Shown here piece by piece: positions 22,806 to 35,319 of a stretch of DNA of 64,000 nucleotides; position 1 is the stretch's first letter, and each line of letters opens with the position of its first letter. Under the pieces are notes generated by a model, which was given only the letters and a program-made list of their open reading frames with translations, was not told the DNA's origin and searched no databases. The translations under genes and the position numbers were made by a program. The stretch is from assembly GCA_963942565.1 (NCBI GenBank), contig OZ012700.1, positions 1,594,795 through 1,658,794 on the forward strand. The letters run 5' to 3'. The DNA comes from Maea johnstoni. Taxonomy: Eukaryota; Annelida; Polychaeta; Spionida; Magelonidae.

Positions 22806-23051
22806 CTATTGTTGTGGCAATATATTTTTCCCCTATTTTTGCTGTCTTATTGAAATTCAATATGGCTGCCAAGATGGCCACGAAACAGACCCATGGGACA
22901 TGAGTTGGTGCGGGGAACAAAAAAATTAGTAAAATTCAGCATCTCAGGATTCCAAAAATGTGAGTTAAAAAAATGTATCATGAGGGTGCGCGTAAGCCCC
23001 CGTTCCTACTAGACTAACAGAGAGGAAATCCCTCTGTTGGAGTCATGTTGC

Positions 23052-23284
23052 GCTCGCTAAGACGCAAGTATAGGGCAATTTATCGCACATAAAGAATCGT
23101 AAAAAAAGTCTAGTCCGAAGGATTTTTTTGATTTTTTGATATGTTCTTGTTCTGTAAATTTGCATTCAATATATCCAAAAGAAAATGGGGTGTTCTGAGT
23201 TACTTTTCTTGCTACAGAGCTACGAGTGATAGGGTACGTTTTATGCTTTTTGGCAAATGAAATTGGCAATGCCCCGTGCCAACA
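23052..23284. repeat. Direct duplicate, copy 2
   Basis: Partner of 22565-22805. It includes GGGCAATTTATCGCACATAA, CTGTAAATTTGCATTC and GGGTACGTTT in the same order. The spacing suggests a tandem duplication of about 0.48 kb. No coding function is seen. Confidence 0.8.
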
Positions 23285-24126
23285 ATATAGGGAAATTCCT
23301 TTTGTTAGAGTCGCCAGAGGGGTTAATTATCAAGTCTCTACCCATGTTAGCTAATTAATTGTCTGTAATTATGTGTCAGTTAAAAGTGTTTATATTATTA
23401 GGGGTGTCAAACTGTCTCATTGTCGCACCAGTGTGCGACAGGGGCTTCACAACACGTGAAAAGCCAAAAAAGCTCTCTTTAACCCGGGAATACTATTGTG
23501 CAATTAAACCACGGCCGACAAAAATTTCTGTGCTCCAGAACGTATTGACTGTGCTCCAGGACTAAGCGGAACCAGGGTTGTCCAATCAGGGGAATTACTC
23601 AGCGCCCCCCCCCCCCCCCCCCCGCCAAATTTAGATTATTGCTAATTGTTAAAATATGGTTATCTATTACGCCCGAACCTCTCAAAAGGATAACACTCAG
23701 TTTTCCGATTCTTTAAACGGTTAACCACTGAGGCAGTTTAAATCTGCCCCAAAAAGCTATTTCACAAACTTTGACACTCTTTTGTCGTGCAAAAACTAAC
23801 CCAATGACCTGTCATATCCTTTGTGTCTTCTTGTTAAGACAGTTTAGACTATATACTATAAGTGAAAATTAAATTCGGCAATTCTGACATAAACACATTT
23901 TGGGTTAAACATTTTTGAATGGCGAACAATTCTGCATAAAAACGTAATTCATCATATGTCCATGTTTCATTATGGAAAATGTTCTTGTATCTGTATGCAG
24001 GGCAGAGGTGTAGTTACTATATCCCTCAACAGTACGTTACGGCGGGATAAATGCCCCACTCATGTCTGACCCCCGTTATATGCGCAACAGTTCCAAATGT
24101 GTTATCAGTTCCAAAGGTGCCATAGA
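23285..24126. other. Unassigned sequence with a C homopolymer
   Basis: A run of about 18 C at about 23606-23623 is the only distinct feature. Confidence 0.5.
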
Positions 24127-24352
24127 CAGTCTTAGGTAGAATTTTGAAAATACCTGTCCAAAATAGAATTCGCAAAAATTCTGCCCGCCTAGATTAAGCT
24201 ACAATCCGCACACCAACTGTATTCAATAGCATATCGTATCAACGAGGTCCGTAAAAGTGAATGTTGAAAATTCTTCATTTTCCTGTCTAAAAAGGAGTAC
24301 TTCAGGAAACTGCCCGCCCAAAGGAGAGCTGGAAGGACCTTGGCTAAGTCCC
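24127..24352. mobile_element. hAT MITE (family B), diverged copy
   Basis: It contains AATACCTGTCCAAAATAG, TTCTGCCCGCCTAGATTA and the right end, CTTGGCTAAGTCCCTT, matching the 17925-18236 element. The left end is decayed. Confidence 0.7.
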
Positions 24353-25637
24353 TTGCACCAAACGAAACATGATCCAGCAGAGATTGGAGCCTGGAAACAC
24401 AAGTGAGGGAAGCAGACAGCATAATAATGCTACTACCGTAAATTATCGGATTTTAGACCACCCTGTGAATTTGACCACTAATTATTAGTGCTAGAATTTT
24501 TAGGACAATAACCCCCCCCCCCCCCTAGGCAATATCCCCCTGGGACAAAATACCTCTGGAAAATCCCCCCTCAACCAATATCCCCCGAACAATATCCCCC
24601 TCTAGTAAAGCATTCTCAAACAACCTCTATAACAATGTAAGTAATGGTAAAGGGATGGGAGGTATGTAGTGTACTTTAAAAGCCATTTTATGAGTCCCCT
24701 TCTAATAGTTTGTGAATATATCAATACTTCCAAAGTTATCTTCTTACAAAAAAGGTCAGGACGATATATATTTAGGAGATATGCAGGCATGAATTGGTTA
24801 CAATTTGACGTCCAAAACCGTAACCTTAATTGTGGATAGAAAACCTCAACTATTTTCGGTTAACTTTAACACAGAGAAAACCCTTCAAATTTGAGAAATC
24901 TTCACCGCTGGTTAGTCACACATTAGACATTTTTAAGTGAAAAGGTGACGATAAGCAAAACTCTAAAGCTTCAACCAATTCTGCCCTATGTTGCTTTATT
25001 TCCATGTGGGAAACTGCAGGGCTAGGGAAAGTTAGCCGTTGTTACATTGGCATCTAGTTTTAGCTGGTCATGTTTTAACCTTAGACGACACTAACACTAA
25101 GTCATATTATTAAGGGAAAGAGATAAACACATAAATGTTGACCAGGCCAATGAGGCCATGCTAATTACACATAGTATTTGGGAGCGTCAATCAACATAAA
25201 GTATATTATTGTACATTTATCAAGATATAAACATCAAATTAAACAAAAGGGTTATGTTCTTCAGTGAATATCAATTAGTTCAGTTAACTAAGGGCTTGAA
25301 ATTGAATTTTGCACTTTCAATCTCAAATTGCATCTTCAAAAGTACCAAAAGGTGTTGCGTATAGAAAACAATAATCTATGGGCTCCTAGCTGTCCCAGCA
25401 TTAGAAAGGTTATCATTAGGGGTTTTATGTTATTTTGAAATAACATGTTAATCAAGTGCGTCTATGTCCATGTGGATGTGACAGGACTGATTTCTAAAAA
25501 GCCCCTGTTAAGAAGTCTTCTAGAGTTAATGAGAAGTATAGAGTTGGCTATGATAAATTGATAGGGTCCCATTACCAAAAACTTATACTTTATGACTAAA
25601 CACGGAAAAGGATAAAAAAGATGCTAAAACTGTCAAC
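24353..25637. other. Unassigned sequence; C-rich simple repeat near 24.5 kb
   Basis: A C-run at about 24511-24526 is followed to about 24604 by repeated AATATCCCCC units. Nothing else is recognised. Confidence 0.5.
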
Positions 25638-26108
25638 TTATAAATCAATGTTTTCTTGTTTTATGGATAAGTTGCTGGTATCATCTTTCATTTCCTTGTA
25701 TTGTAGGAACACAGTGTCCACAGCAGAGCCTGGATCGGACTCATTGCTCAGCTCACAACTGTATGGCCTTTCCCTTGTTTGAATACTTGTATCAAGTGTT
25801 AGCTGGGAAACATCCGAAAATGACTCATCGCTCAACTCAGACTTGTAAGGCCTTTCCCCAGTTTGAATACGTGTATTCTGTGATGGCTGTGAAGCGTCTG
25901 GGAATGATTTATCACTCAGTTCACATTTGGGTGACCTTTCCCTTGTGCGACTTCTTTGATGTTGCAACATATGTCAATATTGGGTGATTTCCTCATCACA
26001 TACCAAAAACATGAATAGTCTTTCCCGTGTGAATTCTTCTGTGCTGTTACAGTGTCGATTTTTCAAAGAATGCTTTATCACATAGCTCACACTTGTTTGG
26101 CCTTTCCC
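25638..26108 (-). pseudogene. Decayed C2H2 zinc-finger pseudogene
   Basis: Read on the minus strand, zinc-finger linkers (TGERP, TRERP) and partial fingers occur at regular 28-residue spacing. Most zinc ligands are lost: second cysteines read as serine (CELSDKSF) and histidines as asparagine or aspartate. A frame of 110 codons ends in the same kind of tail (S-I-K-Q-E-N) as the intact gene at 14-15 kb. Fragments of further fingers extend in another frame to about 26108. It is best explained as a dead duplicate of a related zinc-finger gene, without function as a DNA-binding protein. Confidence 0.8.
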
Positions 26109-26764
26109 GTTATTATTTTCATACAAACACCCTCATCATTGTCTATAAATTTCTTAGGACCCCCCACCGATATTTATTTTTTAGGTAAGTAAGGTCAATT
26201 TTCCTGTCAAATATTTGGCACTGATATAGGAGTATTCAAATCATGTTTGAATATTCAAAGATTAATAAGGAAATTTAGTTAAATATATGTAAGTGAAATC
26301 CGATATTGCTTAATCAGTGTAAATAAGTTATACTCTTAAATCATTCATAAATATTCATTTATCAATGAGTAATATGCTGAAATCATTGAAGAACGTTCAG
26401 AAGAAAAAGGGAATATTCCTTTTTAAATTATCTAAAGTCTGATTTTCGAGTATTCATTTTTTAATTAAAAATATGTTTAAATGAATTAGGAATACATTTA
26501 AATGAATTTATACTATACATGAATTTTATATTGGCTAAGCATATGTTTAGGAGAGAACCGTACCTGCACGTATTTGAACCTTGCACTACGCACCTTAATA
26601 CATCATCATAGAAGTAGATTAGACATTTAGCACTGTATTTATAATGTGCCATCATTTGCAAATCAAACTCCATCAACAGCTTTGTATATCAATACTGTCT
26701 TTGTTGGGTCTGAGTAAGCACACTTTAGACTCATGAGACTCGAGATAATGTTGAACTCTGATCG

Positions 26765-26770
26765 TATAAA
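26765..26770 (+). promoter_or_regulatory. TATA-box candidate of the U1 gene
   Basis: TATAAA, 83 bp before the ATG of the U1 dehydrogenase and directly after the array-wide conserved string CTCTGATC. In U3 the same position reads ATGTTAAG. In U2 and U4 a TTAA-flanked insertion sits exactly here. Confidence 0.55.
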
Positions 26771-26852
26771 ACATTCACTGTTAAACAGCAAGTGAAGCTT
26801 ATAAGGTGTAACTCATTAGTTCACTCTTGCATTTTGTAATTATCATTCTAAA

Positions 26853-27599
26853 ATGGATGTACGTTTTGAAGGAAAGAGAGCTTTGGTGACTGGTGCAGGA
26901 AAGGGGATTGGTAGAGCAATTGCTATAGCCCTGATGAAAGGGGGCGCTGACACATATGCTCTCAGCCGCACTCAGTCAGATTTGGACAGTCTTGAAAAAG
27001 AGGTGCCTGGAATCAAAACAGTCTGCTGTGATATCTCAGACTGGGACCTAACAAAATCCGTCTTGCAAGACATAATCAAAGATGCTCCTATAGAACTTCT
27101 TGTTAACAATGCAGCAATTTCAATAATGGAGGCTGTGGGATCAGTTACAGAGGAGGTAGCCATGGAGATCATGAAGACCAACTTGTTAGCTTCAATGAAT
27201 ATTTCCCAAGAAGTTGCACAAGGGTTGAAGACTGCAGGCAAAGAGGGATCCATTGTTAATATGTCAAGTGTTTGTGGCTTGATTGCCTTTCCAGTTGTAG
27301 GAGCGAGTGCATATTCTGCGTCAAAAGGTGGAATGGATGCAATGACAAGGGTTATGGCAATGGAACTAGGACCTCACGGGATCAGAGTTAATTCTGTCGA
27401 TCTAACAACAGTGTGGACTGAAATGTCGCGAAAAGTAATTGATCTGTCCACAGTGGAAAAAGTGCTGAGTATGACTCCTATTGGAAGGTTGGGTGAAGTT
27501 GAAGATATTGTGAATGCTACACTTTTCCTACTGAGTGACAAAGCGGCCATGATCACTGGAGTGGCACTGCCTGTAGATGGGGGACTGACAGCTTGTTAG
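26853..27599 (+). CDS. DCXR-like short-chain dehydrogenase, array copy 1
   Basis: A complete intronless 248-residue classical short-chain dehydrogenase/reductase. The closest family I recognise is dicarbonyl/L-xylulose reductase (DCXR), which reduces L-xylulose and alpha-dicarbonyls with NADPH in the uronate pathway. Human DCXR is 244 residues. Visible features are the TGxxxGIG dinucleotide motif (T13-G20), S38-R39 positioned for NADPH preference, NNAA at 85-88 (as in human DCXR), N110, catalytic S139, Y154 and K158, and a C-terminal PVDGG. The start MDVRF is favoured because an in-frame stop lies 36 nt upstream with no ATG between. AATAAA signals lie about 250 bp after the stop (27847-27856). 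It is the first of three related genes on the same strand. The assignment to reductase family is firm; the substrate is inferred. Confidence 0.93.
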   Translation: MDVRFEGKRALVTGAGKGIGRAIAIALMKGGADTYALSRTQSDLDSLEKEVPGIKTVCCDISDWDLTKSVLQDIIKDAPIELLVNNAAISIMEAVGSVTEEVAMEIMKTNLLASMNISQEVAQGLKTAGKEGSIVNMSSVCGLIAFPVVGASAYSASKGGMDAMTRVMAMELGPHGIRVNSVDLTTVWTEMSRKVIDLSTVEKVLSMTPIGRLGEVEDIVNATLFLLSDKAAMITGVALPVDGGLTAC

Positions 27600-27846
27600 T
27601 ATCTGCTTGTATGTGTTCTAGCAACGACGACGAGCTGTATGGGTAGTGATCGAAATTATATTGTAATCTTAAATTTAGTACTTTTTTTTCTTACTATTAT
27701 ATGTTCATTCAGATATTTAGCTTGTTTGATAGGTTGCGATAGTAGGTAGAGGACTTAACTCATTCAATTATGTGTGTGTCGATCAGGCAATGGACAGGTA
27801 TAGAATCTATTTGCCATGAGAGATGTATTTTTTCGAAAGCAATGTA

Positions 27847-27856
27847 AATAAATAAA
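27847..27856 (+). terminator. Polyadenylation signal of the U1 gene
   Basis: Overlapping AATAAATAAA, about 250 bp downstream of the stop codon. Confidence 0.6.
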
Positions 27857-28920
27857 ACACTTTGAAATGAAATAATTTACACCCTGAAAACAAATGAAAC
27901 ATACCGAAAAAAAATTATCCACCTTTAAAGATTAAGATACGCCAACATTTTCCATAAAATCATTGATATTTTTTATAGAAAACTTTGAAATCAAAATTTA
28001 TTCACTGGGGAAAAGTCAAAGAATCAATGAAAACCCTGGAATTAACATTAAATCACATTTATTCTCACCGTAGTTCTAAAAATTTTCCATGCATTTTTAT
28101 GCCTATAACGAGTCTTAACTAGTCATGTAAAATTACATACAAAAGCGAGTGACGTCAGCATAATCAAACTTTCCCGTAATTTCAAAATGAAGACTGTTAA
28201 CATTCTGCCTACAGGTGTCTGCGACAGTCTGAGAAATAAAGGAAAACCCCAAAAGAGGCACAATTTACACATCTTTTTCACATATTCTAATAAATAAGCA
28301 CGTTTTACCAGTTTCAGGGGAAGATATATGATGCAAAACTCCTAACTAAGTTCGGTGCTGCATTTTAAAGCACTTTAGAAAGGTAAAGACACAACATTAC
28401 ATTTTGTCTTTGCCAAGTAAAAGCAGGGTTAGACAAATTACAGGCAATGGCCTGAGGCTATGAGAGAAAAACATTTGGAATAGTATTTGAAAGGTATATG
28501 GATAAGTATCTTCTGTATCCTCTGCATAATGTAACAGCATGCCAAAAATCTCCTAATGCTTCCAAGCAGAAGCATATACCAATGGACTACGCAGCGCTAT
28601 CTCCGTACTTGATCAAATTATAATCAATTAAAGAATATCTTTAATACCCATGCATTCTATTTCAGATCTTAGAAATGTACATATAATTTTCTGTTGATTT
28701 CTACCGCCATCGGTTTTGAATAAACACAAGGCCATCAGCACAGTGTTAACCCCTATAATTTGCAATAAGATGCATGGCCACTTCGGACTACTAACTGTTG
28801 TTCTAAGGAGATATTCCCACACATCTTGTGATTGACCAATTACTCAATGCTCTCCGATCTTGCACATGATATGACCAGCTCTCAAGTACTATCTTTACAT
28901 CTATAAAACTAACAGATGTC

Positions 28921-29174
<254 letters not shown>

Positions 29175-29839
29175 ATATAATAATATAATATATAACCGTC
29201 CTAAACCAGAAAACCTAAGTCCTTTATCCTAGACCTCGAACAGAGCAGCTTTTTGAAAATAAGCCCTGCTCTTTGTGGTTATTCCCATTGTAGAAAACAC
29301 TGACACATGCAGTTGCGAGGTTTGATACTTCAGAGAAAGGAGAAATGACAGATTGCTTTGACTGATGCATATATATAGACATGCATTGGTGTCTATCCTA
29401 AACCATATTCTTTACCAAATCATTCGATAAAAAGATCATAATTCTGAACTGCAGTATATCATGGGACATTTATGTCCTAATATCAATCTTAAACTTTGCC
29501 ACCGTCTGATCTTTGACCTACTTTCCATGTGCACGTAATTTGATAAAGGACACTACGACATCATCAATCTCAAGATTAGAAAATTGATATTCAATATCAA
29601 CACATCAAGGCCTTGTTCCATTTTCACAGAAAGATAATCAAGTAACACTCATTCAGATGTCTTAACTCTTTGATTTATATACATATCCCATCGACATCTG
29701 TTGCGCACGCACAGTTCGACACCTTTGAACTAGAAGGGTAGTCGAAAACTATTTGAAGAGGAATTGTTACGCCTAACATGAGTTGGATTTAAACTTTCGA
29801 TTTTCGTCACTTTTTCTGCTATATTATGCTTAATCATGA

Positions 29840-29990
29840 CTAGCCAGTTGTGAGTGGTATAGAAACCCAGGGTACCCGGCAAAAACCTCCGTCTATACGA
29901 CACAGTCACTGACAATGTCATCACATGCCCCAGCTGTGATTCGGAGCTGGGCAGTGCCGAGAGACAGCGAACTGTCAATGGCAATGATTT
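29840..29990 (-). mobile_element. Old SINE relic in U1
   Basis: On the minus strand, strings such as CAGCTGGGGCATGTGATGAC and ACTGGCTAGTCATGATTA match the relics at 37190-37240 (U3) and 44490-44640 (U4). The same body is seen in the SINE at 2.1-2.3 kb. It inserted before the array duplicated. Confidence 0.65.
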
Positions 29991-30863
29991 TTCAAGTTTA
30001 GTATGAAAACTAAGAACTATGCCATTATATAGTATTTCTTATTCGCTCAATTTTAAATGAGAAGAAGGAAAGGGGAAATTCGAAAGGTATCAATTATTGT
30101 TCGTGGTATCACTTATTAGGAGAAATATCACTTTCAAAGGGCTACACGGCCCCTTACTGAAGGGAAAGAGAAAATGCTGGACCACAAGAGGAGGAAAGTC
30201 AGAATATTTACCATCGCTAATGGTAGCTTATAGTGAAATTGAGGTAGCAAGCGTTTCTTGAATAAAGGTTTTGTTCCAGGTCAATTAGATGGCACTTAGT
30301 TATGAGCATTCAAATATGTTATGAGTTTTTCAAAATTATTAAATAAAAACTTTTCCTGATCTATAATTGACTATTCATAAGTGTAATATGATATTGCTAA
30401 TTCAGTCTAGATATTAGCGGCATCGCCTTAAATCATTCATGATATTGATTTATCAATGAGGTATATCCTGTAGTCATTTATGAATGTTCAAAAAAGTTAC
30501 GCTGCTTTTTCATGTACTTAGATTAAAATGTGAAGCCTGATTTTAGAATATTTTCTTTTATTCACAGTTACAAATATGCTTCCATGAATTAAGAATACAT
30601 AATACAGTTCGATGTCGGCTTTCCATATATTTAGGAGAGAACTTTGCCTGCATGTATCTGCTTGAACTGTGGACTATGCAATTCAATACATCATCATAAA
30701 AGTAGATAAGAAATTTAGTACTTGATCTAAATAGTATGACATTACACTTGCAAGGTCAAACCTCAAAAGTCCTTTATTTTTTGTGTGCAGCCCTTTCATT
30801 ATTTTAGTTATCACACTTTCAAATCACGTGACTCAAGATATAGTTGGACTCTGATCATATTAA

Positions 30864-31801
30864 GGTAGAACCATACTCAATACTAGGGTCAATGTTAAAA
30901 CTTGAATATTTGGAAAATTAGATAAAAGAAGACAATTGCCTTCATGCTATTGTACAAGATACATCTCACAGTTACCGAATAATGACAAATTTGATATGGC
31001 ACCCTTAAGGAACATATCTGACCGTTCGTGTTTTTGGAAAAATATCAAGACTTACCCTTTAAATAGAAATCCGACTCTACCATTCCATCCTTCATGTCTT
31101 TGGCTATTTCTAAAAAACATTTGTGAGTGTTCTCGTTAACCTAGAAACTTCTAATAAAACGTTATTTACATTGAACATGAGGCTTTCCGGACCCTGTCAT
31201 AGTTCAAGGTACCTATGACATGGCCTCTGACGTAGGGGGATTCACATCTCTCATATTCTAAAACACTAGCTTCAAAAATGTATCGTCATTCATTTCAGCC
31301 AAAAAATGAGAGGATGATATATTGGCCAAAATTATCTAGTTCGACGGCAGTTTGGTACGATGAAGATATCCTGTGCCCTATCAACCATGATGATCTGAGC
31401 GGAGATGTGATATAGATGTCAATTTTACTCTAGAATAGCTTATAGACTTAAGATGGATTATGGCATGTTCCTAATTTATAATGAAATATGTTATTTGGTT
31501 TTGTAGCCATAGGGTGTAAATAGACACGATTCGTAAAAGAATCATCATTCCGAGAGTTCAACCACTTTCAGATAAAAAGGGTTCATATGTTTCACGCTGA
31601 CTCTATGGTGAGTTGATCCGAAAATATATATAATAAGAGACTGTTTCGCCTTAGTTTTCTAAACTGCATGTCAATTAATAGAAAGTAGCTTGGTCTAGAT
31701 TTGTGACCAGCGATCACTACTCATGTGTAATATGTTGTTTTGATATCAATACCTAAAAGCCAACTAAGGACAGCAGACAGAGCCCCACCTAGATTTCCAC
31801 C
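30864..31801. mobile_element. TTAA-flanked insertion in U2 (938 bp)
   Basis: TTAA at 30860-30863 and 31802-31805 border a block absent from U1 and U3, where the conserved CTCTGATC runs almost directly into CATTCAC(T/C)GTTAAAC. The ends GGTAGAACC and, inverted, GGTGGAAAT form a short imperfect inverted repeat. A related block occupies the same site in U4. No transposase is visible. A non-autonomous piggyBac-like element is the simplest reading. Confidence 0.75.
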
Positions 31802-31881
31802 TTAATTATCCACTGTTAAAAATCCCAAGCCAAGGTGTGGCTCATGAGACAATTCTTCCATTTCACAATTATCAATCTGCA

Positions 31882-32632
31882 ATGGATGTCCGTTTTGATG
31901 GCAAGAGAGCCTTGGTGACGGGAGCAGGAAAGGGGATTGGTAGAGCACTCGCTGAAGCCCTGATGAAAGGGGGCGCTGACACATATGCTCTCAGCCGCAC
32001 TCAGTCTGATTTGGAGAGTCTGGAAAAAGAGGTGCCTGGAATCAAAACAATCTGCTGTGATGTCTCGGACTGGGACCTAACAAAGTCCATCGTGCAAGAC
32101 ATAATCAAAGACGGTCCTATAGAACTTCTTGTTAACAATGCAGGAGTTGGTACACTGGAGGCTGTTGGGACAATAAAAAAGGAGGTAGCTATGGAGACAA
32201 TAAAGACCAACTTTCTTAGCTTCGATGAATATTTCCCAAGAGGTTGCTCAAGGGTTGAAGATTGCTGGCAAAGAGGGATCCATTGTTAATATGTCAAGTG
32301 TTGCCGGCTTGATTGCCTTTCCAGTTGTAGGAGCGTGTTCATATTCTGCGTCCAAAGGAGGAATGGATGCAATGACAAGGGTTATGGCAATGGAACTAGG
32401 ACCTCACAAGATCAGAGCAAATTCCATCAATCCAACAACAGTGTGGACTGAAATTGCAAAAAGGAATTTTAAAGATGTTTCCAAATTGGAGAAACTGCTG
32501 AGTATGACTCCCCTGGGAAAGTTGGCTGAAGTTGAAGATATTGTGAATGCTACACTTTTCCTACTGAGTGACAAAGCTGCCATGATCACTGGAGTGGCAC
32601 TGCCTGTAGATGGGGGACTGACAGCTTGTTAG
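31882..32632 (+). pseudogene. DCXR-like dehydrogenase, array copy 2, frameshifted
   Basis: This is a close relative of copies 1 and 3. The 5' part keeps TGAGKGIG and NNAG; the 3' part keeps the serine, Y-x3-K and PVDGG elements. Compared with copies 1 and 3 it has one extra base near 32212-32216, just after the codons for K-T-N, which throws the rest out of frame. Everything else reads cleanly, so this is either a very recent loss or an assembly error. The MDVRF start is used here. An upstream in-frame ATG exists at 31837, but the intervening bases are conserved as 5' leader in copy 1, where no such ATG exists. A polyadenylation signal lies at about 33389. Confidence 0.88.
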
Positions 32633-33388
32633 TATCAAAACTTGGCCTACTGGCGATATATACATGCCTCACTGAATCCTTTTCTAGCAACGAATACTAG
32701 CTATATGAGTAGTAATTGACATACTAGAGTAATCCTGAATTCGGTGCTTTTTAAGATCTTATTTGCATCAGATGGGTACATGTGCTGATAAAATATGAAA
32801 TGGGAAAGCAGTGTTACTTAGGCAAGGAAGAATATAAGTCATGTATTGTCAATCAGTAAGACTCATCTAGTTATATGGTTTACAAATATACAACTTTGTA
32901 AGATTTATCTTTAACACTGGTGTGAAAAATGTTGAATTTTGTAAGCATTAACTATTCATTATTCATCATTTCATAGCGGTGTCATTTAACAGTTTTTATG
33001 CTGATATTGATTCACAAGACCAATATTTCGCGGTAGTACAAAACAATGTACATTGATAGAATATATTAAGGTGTTTAACCAAGTAAGATTTCTTTGCAAA
33101 ACATGTCATTTAGACTAAGTATGTATTATACAATGCAATACATGTGTATATCTTTGTCCAACTGTTATAAGTTCATACAGATATTTAGCTCTTTGATAGG
33201 TTACAGTAGCAAATATAGGACAGATGTCATTCAAGTATGTGTATATAGATCAGGCGATTCTTGTGTGTATCTAAAACTCCACAGGACAGTCACAAACTCT
33301 ATTTGCCAGGGTAAATTTGAGAAATTTATTTCATTTGAGAAATTTATTTCATTTTCGAAATTGTTTTAATATCAAACGAATTCATTGT

Positions 33389-33394
33389 AATAAA
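33389..33394 (+). terminator. Polyadenylation signal candidate, U2
   Basis: AATAAA within AATAAAATAGGAATTTGGAG, a string also present in U4 at about 42460. Confidence 0.5.
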
Positions 33395-33962
33395 ATAGGA
33401 ATTTGGAGTATGGCAACTAATGTAAAAGAAAATAAGAGTCTTGTTCAGTAAAAAATCAGGAATGACTTTTCGGGGAAATTTCCAGATGAATGTCATTAGA
33501 ATAGTTTCACATATGTTATATCCCGAATCCTCGCGGTCATTCTAAGCCATCAATTAGTAGGATAACAGACCAAAATCTGAATAAAATGCCTGTACAATTT
33601 TAATAAAGCAACACTGATAGAAAAATGGGCTACTCTTCTCTCCGTATTGTTATTCCTTCTACATTTGTAAAATTTGATGGTCGACACTTCCAAATTGAGG
33701 ACCATTCAGAATCACCTAGCCAATCAACCAAGACACATATTAACCCTTGCTGGGAGGGAACCTTTGGATGCTTAATATATTTCACCTCTCTGGCAATGTA
33801 TACCCTTTTCAGGCTACATGCTGAAATAAAAGAAAATATAAAGGAAACACTGATTCAAATAATTGACTACATAACTCACCTAAAATTGTCTATCTTAAAC
33901 TATATCCTTTAACACATCATTTGGTAGAAAGATAACACATTCATAAGCTCAGATATATGAAG

Positions 33963-34240
33963 GAAGGAAGGAAGGAATTGGGTTTTACGTCGCTTTCAAC
34001 AGCTTATGTCATATCGCGACGAGATAGAAACCCGGAACCGGGAAGAAATTCCCTACTCTTCACGAATAGTTCCAAGGGGTCTTTCAGTTGCAGAAAGACC
34101 ATAGACAGCCCTCCGCAACGCCGAACATTTATGTAGCGACCAGGCTAACCCGCTTGGGGATCCAGCGGAGACTCGAACCTGCGAACTCACACTTGGGAGC
34201 CAGGCATCGTAACCACTAGGCCACGGCGGATCCCTCTCAA
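33963..34240 (-). mobile_element. tRNA-derived SINE, full length, minus strand
   Basis: On the minus strand it opens with GGATCCGCCGTGGCCTAGTG, with an A box (TGGCCTAGTGG) and a B box (GGTTCGAGTC) of a tRNA-type head. The roughly 200-bp body ends AAAGCGACGTAAAACCCAAT, followed by a short (TTCC)n tail. The target duplication ATATATGAAG is present on both sides (33953-33962 and 34241-34250). It is absent from the other duplicates, so it is younger than the array. It differs from the SINE at 2.1 kb. Confidence 0.92.
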
Positions 34241-34594
34241 ATATATGAAGTGACATTCGTGTCCACAAATCAATCTAACACGTACATATTTTACAGCACT
34301 TGGCATGTGACCTACTTTCAATGTACACGCGATTAGCGAAAGGACACTACGACATCATCAACATGGAAAATGATATGCAATGTCACCACAATAGGGCATA
34401 GTAAGGCTTTCAAGTACCACCCATTCGGGTGTCTCAACTGTTTGATTTATGCTTACTAATCTCTGGCCAAAACTAATCGACAAGAACTGTAGATAATTGA
34501 AAGTATTTAAAGAGGTAGTGTTACACCTAACATGAGTTCTTTTTGACATTTCGAATGTCGTCACTTTTCTGCCACATAAGGTTAATTCATAAGT

Positions 34595-35313
<719 letters not shown>

Positions 35314-35319
35314 ATACAT

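Noticed and set aside
31837-31881. Upstream ATG adding 15 residues to dehydrogenase copies 2 and 3
   Set aside because: The same leader in copy 1 has an in-frame stop and no ATG, so the extension is conserved 5' leader rather than protein.
33963-34240. A functional tRNA gene, suggested by the A and B boxes
   Set aside because: The boxes belong to a SINE head. The sequence does not fold as a full tRNA and is followed by a SINE body and tail.
34053-34268. Minus-strand 71-codon frame at 34 kb
   Set aside because: It lies within a tRNA-derived SINE with a clear target duplication.
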